This document shows positions 23,549-31,461 of a DNA stretch of 64,000 bases, one piece after another. Position numbers and translations under genes: made by a program. The stretch comes from Caldilinea sp. CFX5 (GTDB taxonomy: Bacteria; Chloroflexota; Anaerolineae; Caldilineales; Caldilineaceae), in NCBI GenBank assembly GCA_021405325.1, contig QWII01000048.1:33476-97475 (forward strand). The letters run 5' to 3'. Numbering within the stretch: position 1 is the first letter of the stretch; the number at the start of each line of letters is the position of its first letter. The notes below the pieces were generated by a model. The model saw nothing but the letters and a program-made list of their open reading frames with translations. It was not told the origin of the DNA and made no database searches.

Positions 23549-23818
23549 ATGGAAGTTTGGGGCAAGCGTCGTGTGTTAGGACAACTCTATCTGACAAAGC
23601 AATTGGCGCGTACACAAGAAGCGCACCTGGCTTCCCTGGATCAATTGCTGCTCGAACAGGCCCCTTTGTTGGAACGTTGTTTTGCCTTTACCCTTATGCG
23701 CTTGTTAATTATTTTCCGTTGGGGGACACCCCTGGCCGAGTCCCCGCAATTGGTACGAATTGAAACGGCTGCCACTTCACTCAATCAACTTGCTCAGGCG
23801 CTACCAGTGCCGGCGTAA
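23549..23818 (+). CDS. Unknown protein, about 90 residues
   Basis: MEVWGKRRVLGQLYLTKQLA followed by a helical region (LASLDQLLLEQAPLLERCF) and RLLIIFRWGTPLAES. It appears all-alpha and slightly basic. An in-frame GTG lies at 23540. It is the last of several small unknown genes between the structured RNA and the dehydratase at 23830, 11 bases from the latter. I do not recognise a family. Confidence 0.55.
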   Translation: MEVWGKRRVLGQLYLTKQLARTQEAHLASLDQLLLEQAPLLERCFAFTLMRLLIIFRWGTPLAESPQLVRIETAATSLNQLAQALPVPA

Positions 23819-23829
23819 AAAGGATTTTT

Positions 23830-25008
23830 ATGAAAATTACTGCAATCAAAACGGTGGTTGTCAATGCGCAGATGCGCAACTGGGTCTTTGTTAAAGTCGA
23901 AACCAACGAGCCGGGCTTGTACGGCTGGGGTGAAGCGTCGCTGGAGTGGAAGACGCGCGCCGTCTGTGGTGCGGTCGAGGACTTTGCGCCGATGATCCTG
24001 GGGGAAGACCCGGCACGCATTGAGTTTCTCTACCAGAAGATGTACCGTCAATCCTTCTGGCGCATGGGCGCGATTGGTATGTCGGCCATCTCCGGCATTG
24101 AACAGGCGCTTTGGGACATTCGGGGCAAGGTGTTGGGCCAGCCGGTCTATAACCTGCTCGGCGGCCAGGTGCGCGACCGGGTGCGTATGTACACCCATCT
24201 GGGCGGCGGCGACATGAAGGCCGTCTACGAAACCCAGTGGGGCGATGACTTTAGCAAATTTGCCGAGTTGGCCCAACAGGTGGTGGCGCAAGGCTACACC
24301 GCCGTCAAAGTGCTGATCACCCCGCCGACCGAGACGCTCAACAGCATTGCCGGCTATCGCTACACCGACGGCGCCATGCGCGCCCTGCGCGACGCCGTGG
24401 GCGAAAAGATCGACATTATGATCGACTGTCATGGCCGTCATGCGCTGGCCAACGCGGTGGAATTTTGTCGCGTGCTGGCCCCCTATCGCCCCTACTTTGT
24501 CGAGGAGCCGGTGCCGCCGGAAAATGTCGATGTCATGGCCGAGGTGCGCAAAGCCAGCCCCGTACCGATTGCCACCGGCGAACGCTTGATCACCCGCTAC
24601 CAATTCCGCGAACTCTTTGAAAAGCAGGCGTGCAACATCATTCAGCCTGATCTCTGTCACTGTGGCGGTTTGTGGGAGGCCAAGAAGATCGCGGCGATGG
24701 CCGAAACGTATTACATGGGCGTCGCACCGCACAACCCGCTGGGTCCCGTCGCCAACGCCGCTGCCCTCCATTTCGCCCTGAGTACACCCAACTTCCTCAT
24801 CCAGGAAGATATGCTCACCGATGTCCCCTGGCGCTGGGAGGTGGTGCAACATTCGCTGAAGACCGAGAACGGTTACTGGTTGCCCACCCACGCTCCTGGT
24901 CTCGGCATCGAAGTCAACGAAGCCGCCGCCGCCAAATATCCCTTCCAGCAGGAAGTGATCCACGCCCTTAACATCCGGGCCCATGACAACGCCATTTTGG
25001 ATTGGTAG
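23830..25008 (+). CDS. Mandelate racemase/muconate lactonising-family sugar acid dehydratase
   Basis: 392 residues of the enolase superfamily, closest in style to D-galactonate dehydratase (DgoD-like). The metal-binding acids sit in IMIDCHGRH (Asp), YFVEEPVPP (Glu) and IATGERL (Glu). The catalytic histidine region is GVAPHNPLGPV, and the N-terminal cap reads MKITAIKTVVVNAQM. It would dehydrate an aldonic acid to a 2-keto-3-deoxy acid in sugar catabolism. The exact sugar is uncertain. It could work with the oxidoreductase at 28036 and SDR at 29177. Confidence 0.9.
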   Translation: MKITAIKTVVVNAQMRNWVFVKVETNEPGLYGWGEASLEWKTRAVCGAVEDFAPMILGEDPARIEFLYQKMYRQSFWRMGAIGMSAISGIEQALWDIRGKVLGQPVYNLLGGQVRDRVRMYTHLGGGDMKAVYETQWGDDFSKFAELAQQVVAQGYTAVKVLITPPTETLNSIAGYRYTDGAMRALRDAVGEKIDIMIDCHGRHALANAVEFCRVLAPYRPYFVEEPVPPENVDVMAEVRKASPVPIATGERLITRYQFRELFEKQACNIIQPDLCHCGGLWEAKKIAAMAETYYMGVAPHNPLGPVANAAALHFALSTPNFLIQEDMLTDVPWRWEVVQHSLKTENGYWLPTHAPGLGIEVNEAAAAKYPFQQEVIHALNIRAHDNAILDW

Positions 25009-25029
25009 TTTTCAAAAGCCGTATACATT

Positions 25030-25094
25030 AGAGATTAGGAGATTGAGAGATTAAGAGATTATCAACGACCGAATCTCTCAATCTCCTAATCTCT
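25030..25094. repeat. Perfect 23-bp intergenic hairpin made of GAGATT variants
   Basis: The arms 25030-25052 and 25072-25094 are perfect reverse complements. Each arm is itself a string of three to four AGAGATT/AGGAGATT variants. It follows the dehydratase gene and lacks a T-tract. Confidence 0.9.
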
Positions 25095-25150
25095 AGTCTG
25101 ATCCAGCCAGTTAACTGATCATTGAATCGCCAATTTCCGGGAGATAAGCA

Positions 25151-25912
25151 ATGCTCTTCTGTATCGACATCGGCAATACCAATATCACGCTGGGGCTATA
25201 CGCGGGTGAGACGTTAGGCCCCCATTGGCGGCTTTCCACCGACCATGACCGGATGCCGGATGAGTTTGCCATGCAGTTGATGGCGCTCTTCACCTATGCC
25301 AACCTTTCGGCGGCGGATGTCGATGGCATTGCGCTAGCCTCGGTGGTGCCGCCGTTGACCGGCAAATGGGTGGAGGTTTGTCGCACCTACCTGGGCTGCG
25401 AACCGCTGGTGGTGGATGCGAATACCACGACCGGCATTCGCATTCTCTATGATAACCCGCAGGCGGTCGGGGCGGATCGCCTGGTCGATGCCGTGGCGGC
25501 CTATCGGCTCTATGGCGGGCCGGCCTGTGTCGTCGATTTTGGCACAGCCACCACCTTTGACGCCATTACCGCCACCGGCGATTACCTGGGCGGGGCGATT
25601 GTCCCCGGCATCGGCATCTCGGCGGATGCGCTCTTCCAACGGGCGGCCAAGTTGCCCAAAGTGGAAATCGCGCGTCCCCCGACTGCCATTGGTCGCAACA
25701 CTGTTCATGCGATGCAATCCGGTCTGCTCTTTGGCTATGTCGGCCTGGTAGAAGGGATGGTGGCCCGTTTCCGTAACGAACTGGGGCCAGAGATGAAGGT
25801 CATCGGCACCGGCGGGCTGGCGAACATTATTGCCCAGGAGACGACCGTCATCGAACACATTGCCCCCTGGCTGACGCTGGATGGGCTGCGTATGGTCTAT
25901 GCCATGAATTAA
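25151..25912 (+). CDS. coaX: Type III pantothenate kinase
   Basis: 253 residues; phosphorylates pantothenate, the first step of CoA synthesis. The phosphate-binding DIGNTNITLGLY is at residues 5-16, then TTTGIRILYDNP, GADRLVDAVAAY and DFGTATTFDAI, all hallmarks of CoaX. CoaX enzymes require a monovalent cation and are not feedback-inhibited by CoA. The next gene on the strand is coaBC, so pantothenate phosphorylation and the two following steps are encoded together. Confidence 0.95.
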   Translation: MLFCIDIGNTNITLGLYAGETLGPHWRLSTDHDRMPDEFAMQLMALFTYANLSAADVDGIALASVVPPLTGKWVEVCRTYLGCEPLVVDANTTTGIRILYDNPQAVGADRLVDAVAAYRLYGGPACVVDFGTATTFDAITATGDYLGGAIVPGIGISADALFQRAAKLPKVEIARPPTAIGRNTVHAMQSGLLFGYVGLVEGMVARFRNELGPEMKVIGTGGLANIIAQETTVIEHIAPWLTLDGLRMVYAMN

Positions 25913-25924
25913 ACAACGGATTTG

Positions 25925-25990
25925 GGAAGGAACGGATTTGTTTCTTTCATCACTGCCGTTACTATGCCCTACATCAAATCCGTTCCTTCC
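25925..25990. repeat. Intergenic hairpin with repeated CGGATTTG/GGAAGGAACGG words
   Basis: GGAAGGAACGGATTTG (25925-25940) pairs perfectly with CAAATCCGTTCCTTCC (25975-25990). AACGGATTTG occurs twice on the left side. A second palindromic stretch, GGGGCGCCC-like, follows to about 26034. Confidence 0.82.
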
Positions 25991-26067
25991 GGGGCGCCCA
26001 TTGGGCCCCGTTGTAGTGTTGTGGGGCGCCCTGGTAATGTTGAATCCTATATCAATAAGAGCCTTTC

Positions 26068-27291
26068 ATGCCCATGAATCCACTGCTGAACAAACGCGTT
26101 GTTCTTGGCGTCAGCGGCAGCATTGCCTGCTACAAAAGCGCCGACCTTGCCAGCAAATTGACGCAGACCGGCGCCAAAGTCGATGTGATTCTGACCCAAG
26201 CGGCCACCCAATTTATCACGCCGCTGACCTTCCAAGCAGTCACCGGCCGGCGCGCCTATACCGACGCTGACCTGTGGGGGCAGGAGGCGCACGTTCTCCA
26301 TGTCGGGTTGGCGCACGGCGCTGATCTGCTCGTGATCGCTCCCGCCACAGCCAACACCCTGGCGAAACTGGCGCAGGGGACAAGTGATGATCTGCTCAGT
26401 GTTACGGCGCTGGCCGCTACCTGTCCGCTGCTGTTGGCCCCGGCCATGGATGGCGGCATGTTCAGCCATCCGGCCACCCAGGCCAATCTACGCCTGTTGG
26501 TGGAACGGGGCGCGCTTGTGGTCGGGCCGGAGGAAGGGCATCTGGCCTCCGGGCTGGTGGCGCGCGGCCGGATGAGTGAACCGTTAACACTCTTGGGCGC
26601 CATCCGCCAACGACTGGCACAAAGCGGCCCCTTGCAGGGACGCAAAGTTGTCGTGACCGCCGGCGGCACACGCGAGGCGATTGACCCGGTGCGTTTTCTC
26701 TCCAATCACTCGTCGGGCAAACAGGGCTATGCTGTGGCGCAGGCGGCGGCAGATGCCGGTGGCGCCGTCGTGTTGATCACAACCACCACGGCTTTGCCCA
26801 CACCGGCTGGTGTCCGCCGTGTCGATGTTAACTCGGCCCAGGAGATGTTGCGCGCCGTATTGCATGAAAGCGCTGATGCTGATGTGTTGATTATGGCGGC
26901 GGCGGTGGCCGATTTTCGCCCGGCGCAGGTTGCCGCCCAGAAGATTAAAAAGCAGGGCAACGACGTGCCGACCATCGAACTGGTGCGCAACCCTGATATT
27001 TTGCTGGAAGTGGCCCGCCAACGGCAAGCCGGCGCCCGGCCCAGGGTCGTCGTTGGCTTTGCCGCCGAGACGGAAAACGTATTGCAGAATGCCCAGACCA
27101 AGCTTACGCAAAAGGGGCTGAACTTCCTGGTCGCCAATGATGTGAGCGCCAGCGATGCCGGTTTTGCCGTTGATACCAACCGGGTGACGTTGTTGGGGGC
27201 TGATGGCACAGTCGAAACCTTGCCCCTCATGACCAAAGCGGCGGTAGCCGAGAAGATCGTGGAAAAAGTAGTCAACCTCATGGCGCGCTAA
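26068..27291 (+). CDS. coaBC: Bifunctional phosphopantothenoylcysteine synthetase/decarboxylase
   Basis: 407 residues. The N-terminal CoaC flavoprotein half carries GVSGSIACYKSADLASKL, HVGLAHGADLLVIAPATANT and PAMDGGMF. The last replaces the classical PxMNxxMW with Asp for Asn and Phe for Trp, a variant I have seen in other phyla. The C-terminal CoaB half has TAGGTREAIDPVRFLSNHSSG, MAAAVADFRP and a Lys-containing end. It makes phosphopantothenoylcysteine and decarboxylates it to 4'-phosphopantetheine. An in-frame Met three codons in (26074) is an alternative start. Confidence 0.94.
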   Translation: MPMNPLLNKRVVLGVSGSIACYKSADLASKLTQTGAKVDVILTQAATQFITPLTFQAVTGRRAYTDADLWGQEAHVLHVGLAHGADLLVIAPATANTLAKLAQGTSDDLLSVTALAATCPLLLAPAMDGGMFSHPATQANLRLLVERGALVVGPEEGHLASGLVARGRMSEPLTLLGAIRQRLAQSGPLQGRKVVVTAGGTREAIDPVRFLSNHSSGKQGYAVAQAAADAGGAVVLITTTTALPTPAGVRRVDVNSAQEMLRAVLHESADADVLIMAAAVADFRPAQVAAQKIKKQGNDVPTIELVRNPDILLEVARQRQAGARPRVVVGFAAETENVLQNAQTKLTQKGLNFLVANDVSASDAGFAVDTNRVTLLGADGTVETLPLMTKAAVAEKIVEKVVNLMAR

Positions 27292-27295
27292 TGTG

Positions 27296-27326
27296 ACAGT
27301 AGCGGCAAAACATGGTACGCTACTGT
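27296..27326 (+). terminator. Hairpin after coaBC
   Basis: ACAGTAGCG (27296-27304) pairs perfectly with CGCTACTGT (27318-27326), directly after the coaBC stop. No T-run follows, so it may be a weak terminator or an mRNA 3'-end stabiliser. Confidence 0.6.
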
Positions 27327-27365
27327 TCAGACCGTTGGTTCGTTGATCGGCTTTTGTAAAACTTT

Positions 27366-27749
27366 ATGTTGATTCCCAATGCTGTCTATCGCTTTAACCG
27401 CACTGACAAACTCACCTATTATCAAGCGGCGCGCACCCCGGCCGGCATTGACTATCTGTCGCCCATCAGTATTGATGGCTCCGAACTGGTAAGTCGCCAT
27501 CCCAGTGGTCGCGACTACATCATCCTCTATTTTGTCACCAAAGAGGGCGCGTTGGCTGCCGGCGGCTATTGGCTCGATACCGAAGAACCCTTTGATCACG
27601 TTTATGTAACGGATGCCACGGTCGCTGATCTGGATTTGGTGGCCGAAGAGCTGGCGGCCCTGCCAGCGGTGGATCGCCGCCTTGATGATGTCTTACACCG
27701 TCATGAAATTCAACTGGACATGGCGGTGTGGGGCAGCCTCTTGCAATAA
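27366..27749 (+). CDS. Unknown soluble protein, 127 residues
   Basis: An intact frame starting MLIPNAVYRFNRTDKLTYYQ. It has regular beta-strand-like stretches (YIILYFVTKEGALAAGGYWLD, FDHVYVTDATVADLDL) and an acidic C-terminal half. Codon use resembles the neighbouring genes. I do not recognise a family. It lies between coaBC and a dispersed repeat cluster, with no strong ribosome-binding site visible. Confidence 0.6.
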   Translation: MLIPNAVYRFNRTDKLTYYQAARTPAGIDYLSPISIDGSELVSRHPSGRDYIILYFVTKEGALAAGGYWLDTEEPFDHVYVTDATVADLDLVAEELAALPAVDRRLDDVLHRHEIQLDMAVWGSLLQ

Positions 27750-27848
27750 TCACGCACTTCGGCTACTATTCAACTATTGCACCTCCATGTAGGCAAGGTA
27801 AGACAAACCCGCGCCTACTTATCTTAATATTCGACAAGATAGCGAATG

Positions 27849-28007
27849 AACCCCCTCCTAACCGTTCGGCTGAGGCTCACGGCGAAGCCTCCCCCTGCTA
27901 AGGGGAGGGACGGTCGAGCGCACAGCAGTTCTTCCTTTCCTCAGAGGGGGGACGGTCAAGCGCACAACGGTTCCCTCCCTTCTCAGGGGAGGGTTAGGGA
28001 GGGGTTC
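27849..28007. repeat. Dispersed CCCTCCC/GGGAGGG palindromic repeat cluster
   Basis: The outer arms GAACCCCCTCCTAACC (27849-27864) and GGTTAGGGAGGGGTTC (27992-28007) pair with a small mismatch. Between them is a tandem duplication of about 44 bases, marked by GGACGGTCGAGCGCACAGCAG and GGACGGTCAAGCGCACAACGG, each copy ending in a small GGGG-rich hairpin. The right end is homologous to the element at 16811-16884. Confidence 0.82.
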
Positions 28008-28035
28008 CTCGTTATCCGAAATGCAAGGAGCTTTT

Positions 28036-29079
28036 ATGGGGATTCGTGTTGGTATCTTGGGTTGTGGCAAAATTGCCCGGCTGCACACCCAAGGGTACAA
28101 AGCTGCGGCGGACGTGGCCCAGGTGATGGTCTGTTGCGACGAGTATAATATCGACCTGGCGCGTGCCACAGCCCAGGAGTTTGGGGCTGACGCCACCAGC
28201 CGTTGGCAGGATGTAATCGAGCGCGCCGACGTGGACGCCATTTCCATCTGTCTGCCGCCCTATCAACATGCCGAGATTGCGCTGGCGGCGGCTGCTGCCG
28301 GCAAGCATGTGCTGGTCGAAAAGCCGATGGCAATGAATTTGGCCGAATGCAAGACGATGGTCGCCGCCGCCAAAGCCGCCGGCACGGTCTTGATGGTGGG
28401 TCAGAACCAGCGCTTCCAGCCGGAGCATGTGAAGATCAAAGAGTTGCTGGATCGCAATGCCATCGGTCGCATTGTGGCCCTGCGTTTTGACTGCAACCAG
28501 TTTGTCAAATACATGTACCCGCCCGATAGCTGGATCTTTGACAAGGCCAAGTCCGGCGGCGGCATGGTGGCGCAGACTGCGGTGCACAAGATCGACCTCA
28601 TGCGCCATTTCTTTGGCGAGGTCAAAGAGGTATCGGCCTTTAATGGCTACACCGGCCTGAACGCCGGCTACCAACCGGGCGGCAACGAAGACATCGCTAC
28701 CTTCCTCATGACCTTTGAGAGCGGCATCATTGGCGAAGCTTTCTATCTCTTCGCTGCGCACAAAACGCCAATCCCCACCATGACCAGCGAGTTGACCATC
28801 TTCTACGGCGAAAAGGGCGTCATCCACAACGTGTTGGGCTGGCACATCTACAGCACCGAAATCCCCGAATACAGTGGCGGCCTGACCAAACTGGAGATCC
28901 ACACCTACCCCTACGTCGATTCAGTGGTGGCCGAAGTGCGTCACTTCCTCGATTGCATTGGAAGCGGCCAGGAACCAATCACCTCCGGTCGCAACAACTT
29001 AGGTACGATGGCCGTGATCGACGCCATCTATCAGTCGGCGGAAACAAAAACGGTTGTACAGGTTGAAAAAACACAATAG
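28036..29079 (+). CDS. Gfo/Idh/MocA-family NAD(P)-dependent oxidoreductase
   Basis: About 347 residues. ATG 28036 has AAGGAG (28025-28030) upstream; an earlier in-frame ATG (28021) is less likely. The Rossmann fold reads VGILGCGKIARLHTQGYK, the family motif is LVEKPMAMNLAEC, and the C-terminal alpha/beta substrate domain follows. Members oxidise or epimerise sugars, inositols or related polyols. With the dehydratase at 23830 and SDR at 29177 it suggests degradation of a sugar or sugar acid (inference). Confidence 0.9.
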   Translation: MGIRVGILGCGKIARLHTQGYKAAADVAQVMVCCDEYNIDLARATAQEFGADATSRWQDVIERADVDAISICLPPYQHAEIALAAAAAGKHVLVEKPMAMNLAECKTMVAAAKAAGTVLMVGQNQRFQPEHVKIKELLDRNAIGRIVALRFDCNQFVKYMYPPDSWIFDKAKSGGGMVAQTAVHKIDLMRHFFGEVKEVSAFNGYTGLNAGYQPGGNEDIATFLMTFESGIIGEAFYLFAAHKTPIPTMTSELTIFYGEKGVIHNVLGWHIYSTEIPEYSGGLTKLEIHTYPYVDSVVAEVRHFLDCIGSGQEPITSGRNNLGTMAVIDAIYQSAETKTVVQVEKTQ

Positions 29080-29147
29080 GTGATTGGGTCATTGGGTGAT
29101 TTTGCGCCCATAGGGCACCCGCTCAATCACCCAATGACCCAATCACC
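29079..29147. repeat. Perfect 23-bp intergenic hairpin made of ATTGGGT variants
   Basis: The arms 29079-29101 and 29125-29147 are perfect reverse complements. Each is a tandem of GATTGGGT/CATTGGGT units. It lies between the oxidoreductase stop and the SDR gene. Confidence 0.9.
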
Positions 29148-29176
29148 CAATCTCTTCACGAAACAGGGAGCAAACC

Positions 29177-29947
29177 ATGAGCAAATCAGTCAATTTTGAT
29201 CTCACCGGCAAGGTGATGATTGTCACCGGGGCCAGCAAAGGCATTGGCAAGGCGATCGCGCTGGCGGCGGCGGAATGGGGGGCCGATCTGGCCCTGGGCA
29301 ACCGCAACATTGCCGATGCGGAGGAAGTGGCGGCGGCCTGTCGGGCAATGGGGCGACGCGTCGAGGTCTGGGAACTGGATGTCGCCAAAGTTGCCAGCAT
29401 CAACGCGTTTGTCGATAAAACAATGGAAGCCTTTGGTCGCATTGATGTGTTGGTTAACAACGCTGGTTACAATGCCCCTAAACCTGCGCTGGATTATACC
29501 GAAGAAGAATTTGACTATATCTCGGATGTCAACTTTAAAGGCGCGTTCTTTATGTCTACGGCAGTTGCCCGCAAAATGATTGCTGCCCAGACGGAAGGCA
29601 GCATCATCACGATTAGTTCACAGGTGGGGGTTGTCGGCGGACCGGAACGTACCCCTTATGCCTCTGCCAAGGGTGCAGTCGGTCAGTTCACGCGTTCACT
29701 GGCCGGTGAATGGGCCAAATACAAGATTACCATCAACGCGGTTGCACCTACATTTACGCGTACACCGCTTTGGGACCGGGTAATTCAAACAAATCCTGCT
29801 TTTGCCAAAAACCTGGAAAAGGTTCCAATGGGTCGCCCAGCCGAGCCGTCCGAGATCGCCGGCGCGGTTATCTATCTGGCCTCGCCTGCGGCGCGTATGG
29901 TGACAGGGCAGGTCATCTGTGTCGATGGTGGCTTTACAGCGGTTTAG
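29177..29947 (+). CDS. Short-chain dehydrogenase/reductase
   Basis: 256 residues of the classical SDR type: cofactor motif TGASKGIG (residues 17-24), NNAG in VLVNNAGYN, catalytic Ser/Tyr/Lys in ITISSQVGVVGGPERTPYASAKG, and the C-terminal GQVICVDGGFTAV. Such enzymes interconvert alcohols and ketones, often in sugar acid or fatty acid metabolism. It follows the Gfo/Idh/MocA gene by about 97 bp, separated by the hairpin at 29079-29147. Confidence 0.92.
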   Translation: MSKSVNFDLTGKVMIVTGASKGIGKAIALAAAEWGADLALGNRNIADAEEVAAACRAMGRRVEVWELDVAKVASINAFVDKTMEAFGRIDVLVNNAGYNAPKPALDYTEEEFDYISDVNFKGAFFMSTAVARKMIAAQTEGSIITISSQVGVVGGPERTPYASAKGAVGQFTRSLAGEWAKYKITINAVAPTFTRTPLWDRVIQTNPAFAKNLEKVPMGRPAEPSEIAGAVIYLASPAARMVTGQVICVDGGFTAV

Positions 29948-29976
29948 ACGTTCCACTGAATTAGTAAGAACCATTG

Positions 29977-30038
29977 ATAGTGGATAGTAGAGATTGGCTA
30001 TTGCGTTTCAAGAATAGTCAATCTCTACTATCCACTAT
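29977..30038. repeat. Perfect 20-bp intergenic hairpin made of GATAGT variants
   Basis: ATAGTGGATAGTAGAGATTG (29977-29996) pairs perfectly with its reverse complement at 30019-30038. The arm repeats ATAGT twice. It sits between the SDR and Nudix genes. Confidence 0.9.
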
Positions 30039-30060
30039 TTGTTTATGAAGGGAAAGCGTC

Positions 30061-31071
30061 ATGCCCATTTCCAATTACCTCTATGGCCTACGCCAAAAAG
30101 TCGGCAACGCCCTGATCTTGCAACCCGCCGTTACCATGATCTGTCACGATGACGAAGGGCGAGTACTCTTGGCGCGCCATCAGGATTACGACCAGTGGGC
30201 GTTGCCAGGGGGCGGCATCGATCCGGGCGAGACGCCGGCCGATGCCGCGGTGCGCGAGCTGTGGGAAGAAACTGGTCTGCTGGTCGAGCCGGTGCATGTT
30301 CAGGGCGTTTACGGCGGCCCGGCTTTTTATTCGGTCTATCCCAATGGCGACCAGATTGCCTCGGTCGATACGGTCTTTGTCTGCCGTGTCGTTGGTGGGC
30401 AGATGGCCGCCGATCAAGAGGAGATCAACGAACTGCGCTACTTTACCCCAGCGGAACTAGCCGCATTGTCGTTCGCACCGTGGGTACAGATTGTTCTCGC
30501 TGATCTGGCTAAGGGTCAGGCGCAAGGCTGTTTTCAAGCGCCAACCTGGCAGCCGCCGCCGGATGGGGTGCGCAAAGGCGGGATGTCGGACTATGTGCGT
30601 GAACTGCGCCAGCAGATCGGTCATGATCTGTTGCTGCTGCCAGGGGTAGGCGCGTTGGTCTTTGATGAACAAGGGCGGTTACTCTTACAACAACGCACCG
30701 ATAGCCAACGGTGGTCAGTGCCGGTGGGAGGCATGGACCCGTATGAAACGCCGGCTGATGCGGTGTTGCGTGAAATTTGGGAAGAGACCGGCATTCTGGC
30801 CGAACCGGTGCGGTTGTTCGGGATCTATGGCGGCCCCCGTTCGCACACCACCCACCCCAATGGCGACCAGACTGCCTCAACCTTTACCGCTTTTGTTTGC
30901 CGGGCGCTTACCAATACACCGACGCCAGACGGGATCGAGTCGATGGCGACTGGTTTCTTCCCCGTGGCCGAAGCCATAACAATGCTTCCTTCACACTGGC
31001 GGCAACGGTTGGCGTTTGCTTTGTCGAGTCAAGACGGTGTCCAATTCGAGCCGGCGACCTGGCGTCCGTAA
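30061..31071 (+). CDS. Protein with two tandem Nudix hydrolase domains
   Basis: 336 residues comprising two homologous halves. Each contains a full Nudix box: about residues 51-73 (GGIDPGETPADAAVREL then WEETG) and about 223-245 (GGMDPYETPADAVLREI then WEETG). Both halves start YxxxLRQxxGxxLLLxPGV/AV and end with a similar VYGGP/IYGGP plus HPNGDQ segment. Internal duplication and fusion is the simplest origin. Nudix enzymes hydrolyse nucleoside diphosphate-linked compounds. Both sites keep the Glu residues that bind metal, so both may act. Confidence 0.9.
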   Translation: MPISNYLYGLRQKVGNALILQPAVTMICHDDEGRVLLARHQDYDQWALPGGGIDPGETPADAAVRELWEETGLLVEPVHVQGVYGGPAFYSVYPNGDQIASVDTVFVCRVVGGQMAADQEEINELRYFTPAELAALSFAPWVQIVLADLAKGQAQGCFQAPTWQPPPDGVRKGGMSDYVRELRQQIGHDLLLLPGVGALVFDEQGRLLLQQRTDSQRWSVPVGGMDPYETPADAVLREIWEETGILAEPVRLFGIYGGPRSHTTHPNGDQTASTFTAFVCRALTNTPTPDGIESMATGFFPVAEAITMLPSHWRQRLAFALSSQDGVQFEPATWRP

Positions 31072-31206
31072 ACGCGCAATTTTTTATGCCGCTAGATTGA
31101 CAATGGCTGTTTGCCTATGATAGACTTTTGCTGTCTTGTTGTAGACGAGACAGTGTACTCATTTTTTTAGAAAGTTTGCCAAAGCTTCTACTTATGCCAA
31201 ACTTAG

Positions 31207-31347
31207 AATTTCTGCTGATGGCTAGAACAAGCGCCCGCTCTTTGACCCAGGGAGTAGTGCGCCTTGTTGCCGGCAGAAATTGGATGACGGCATAGCAATT
31301 CGGTTGTTTCATCGCCGCGGCGCATCCCTGATGCCCGCGGTTTTTTT
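31207..31347 (+). promoter_or_regulatory. Structured leader with intrinsic terminator upstream of MFS gene
   Basis: An outer helix AATTTCTGC (31207-31215)/GCAGAAATT (31273-31281) encloses AACAAGCGC (31226-31234)/GCGCCTTGTT (31259-31268). It is followed by a strong terminator: CCGCGG-c-GCATC (31315-31326) pairs with GATGC-CCGCGG (31330-31340) before T7 (31341-31347). The MFS gene begins 115 bases later, so transcription attenuation (riboswitch-like or uORF-based) is plausible. The alternative is termination of an upstream or small transcript. No ligand class is recognised. Confidence 0.6.
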
Positions 31348-31461
31348 ATTGGCGCGGCCTTGTTCTCTCAACAGGGCAGCGCTGGTTAATGACAAAAAAC
31401 GCGGGCAAAGAGCAGAATGGCTCCGGCTCGCGTTTTTTATTGTTAATCAAGGACGGTTTTT

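Noticed and set aside
23794..24984. Minus-strand open frame of 396 codons opposite the dehydratase
   Set aside because: Antisense shadow of the enolase-superfamily gene, without domain motifs.
31250..31257. GGGAGTAG resembling the 5' motif of manganese (yybP-ykoY) riboswitches
   Set aside because: The rest of the consensus is missing, and the motif lies in a loop of a different fold.
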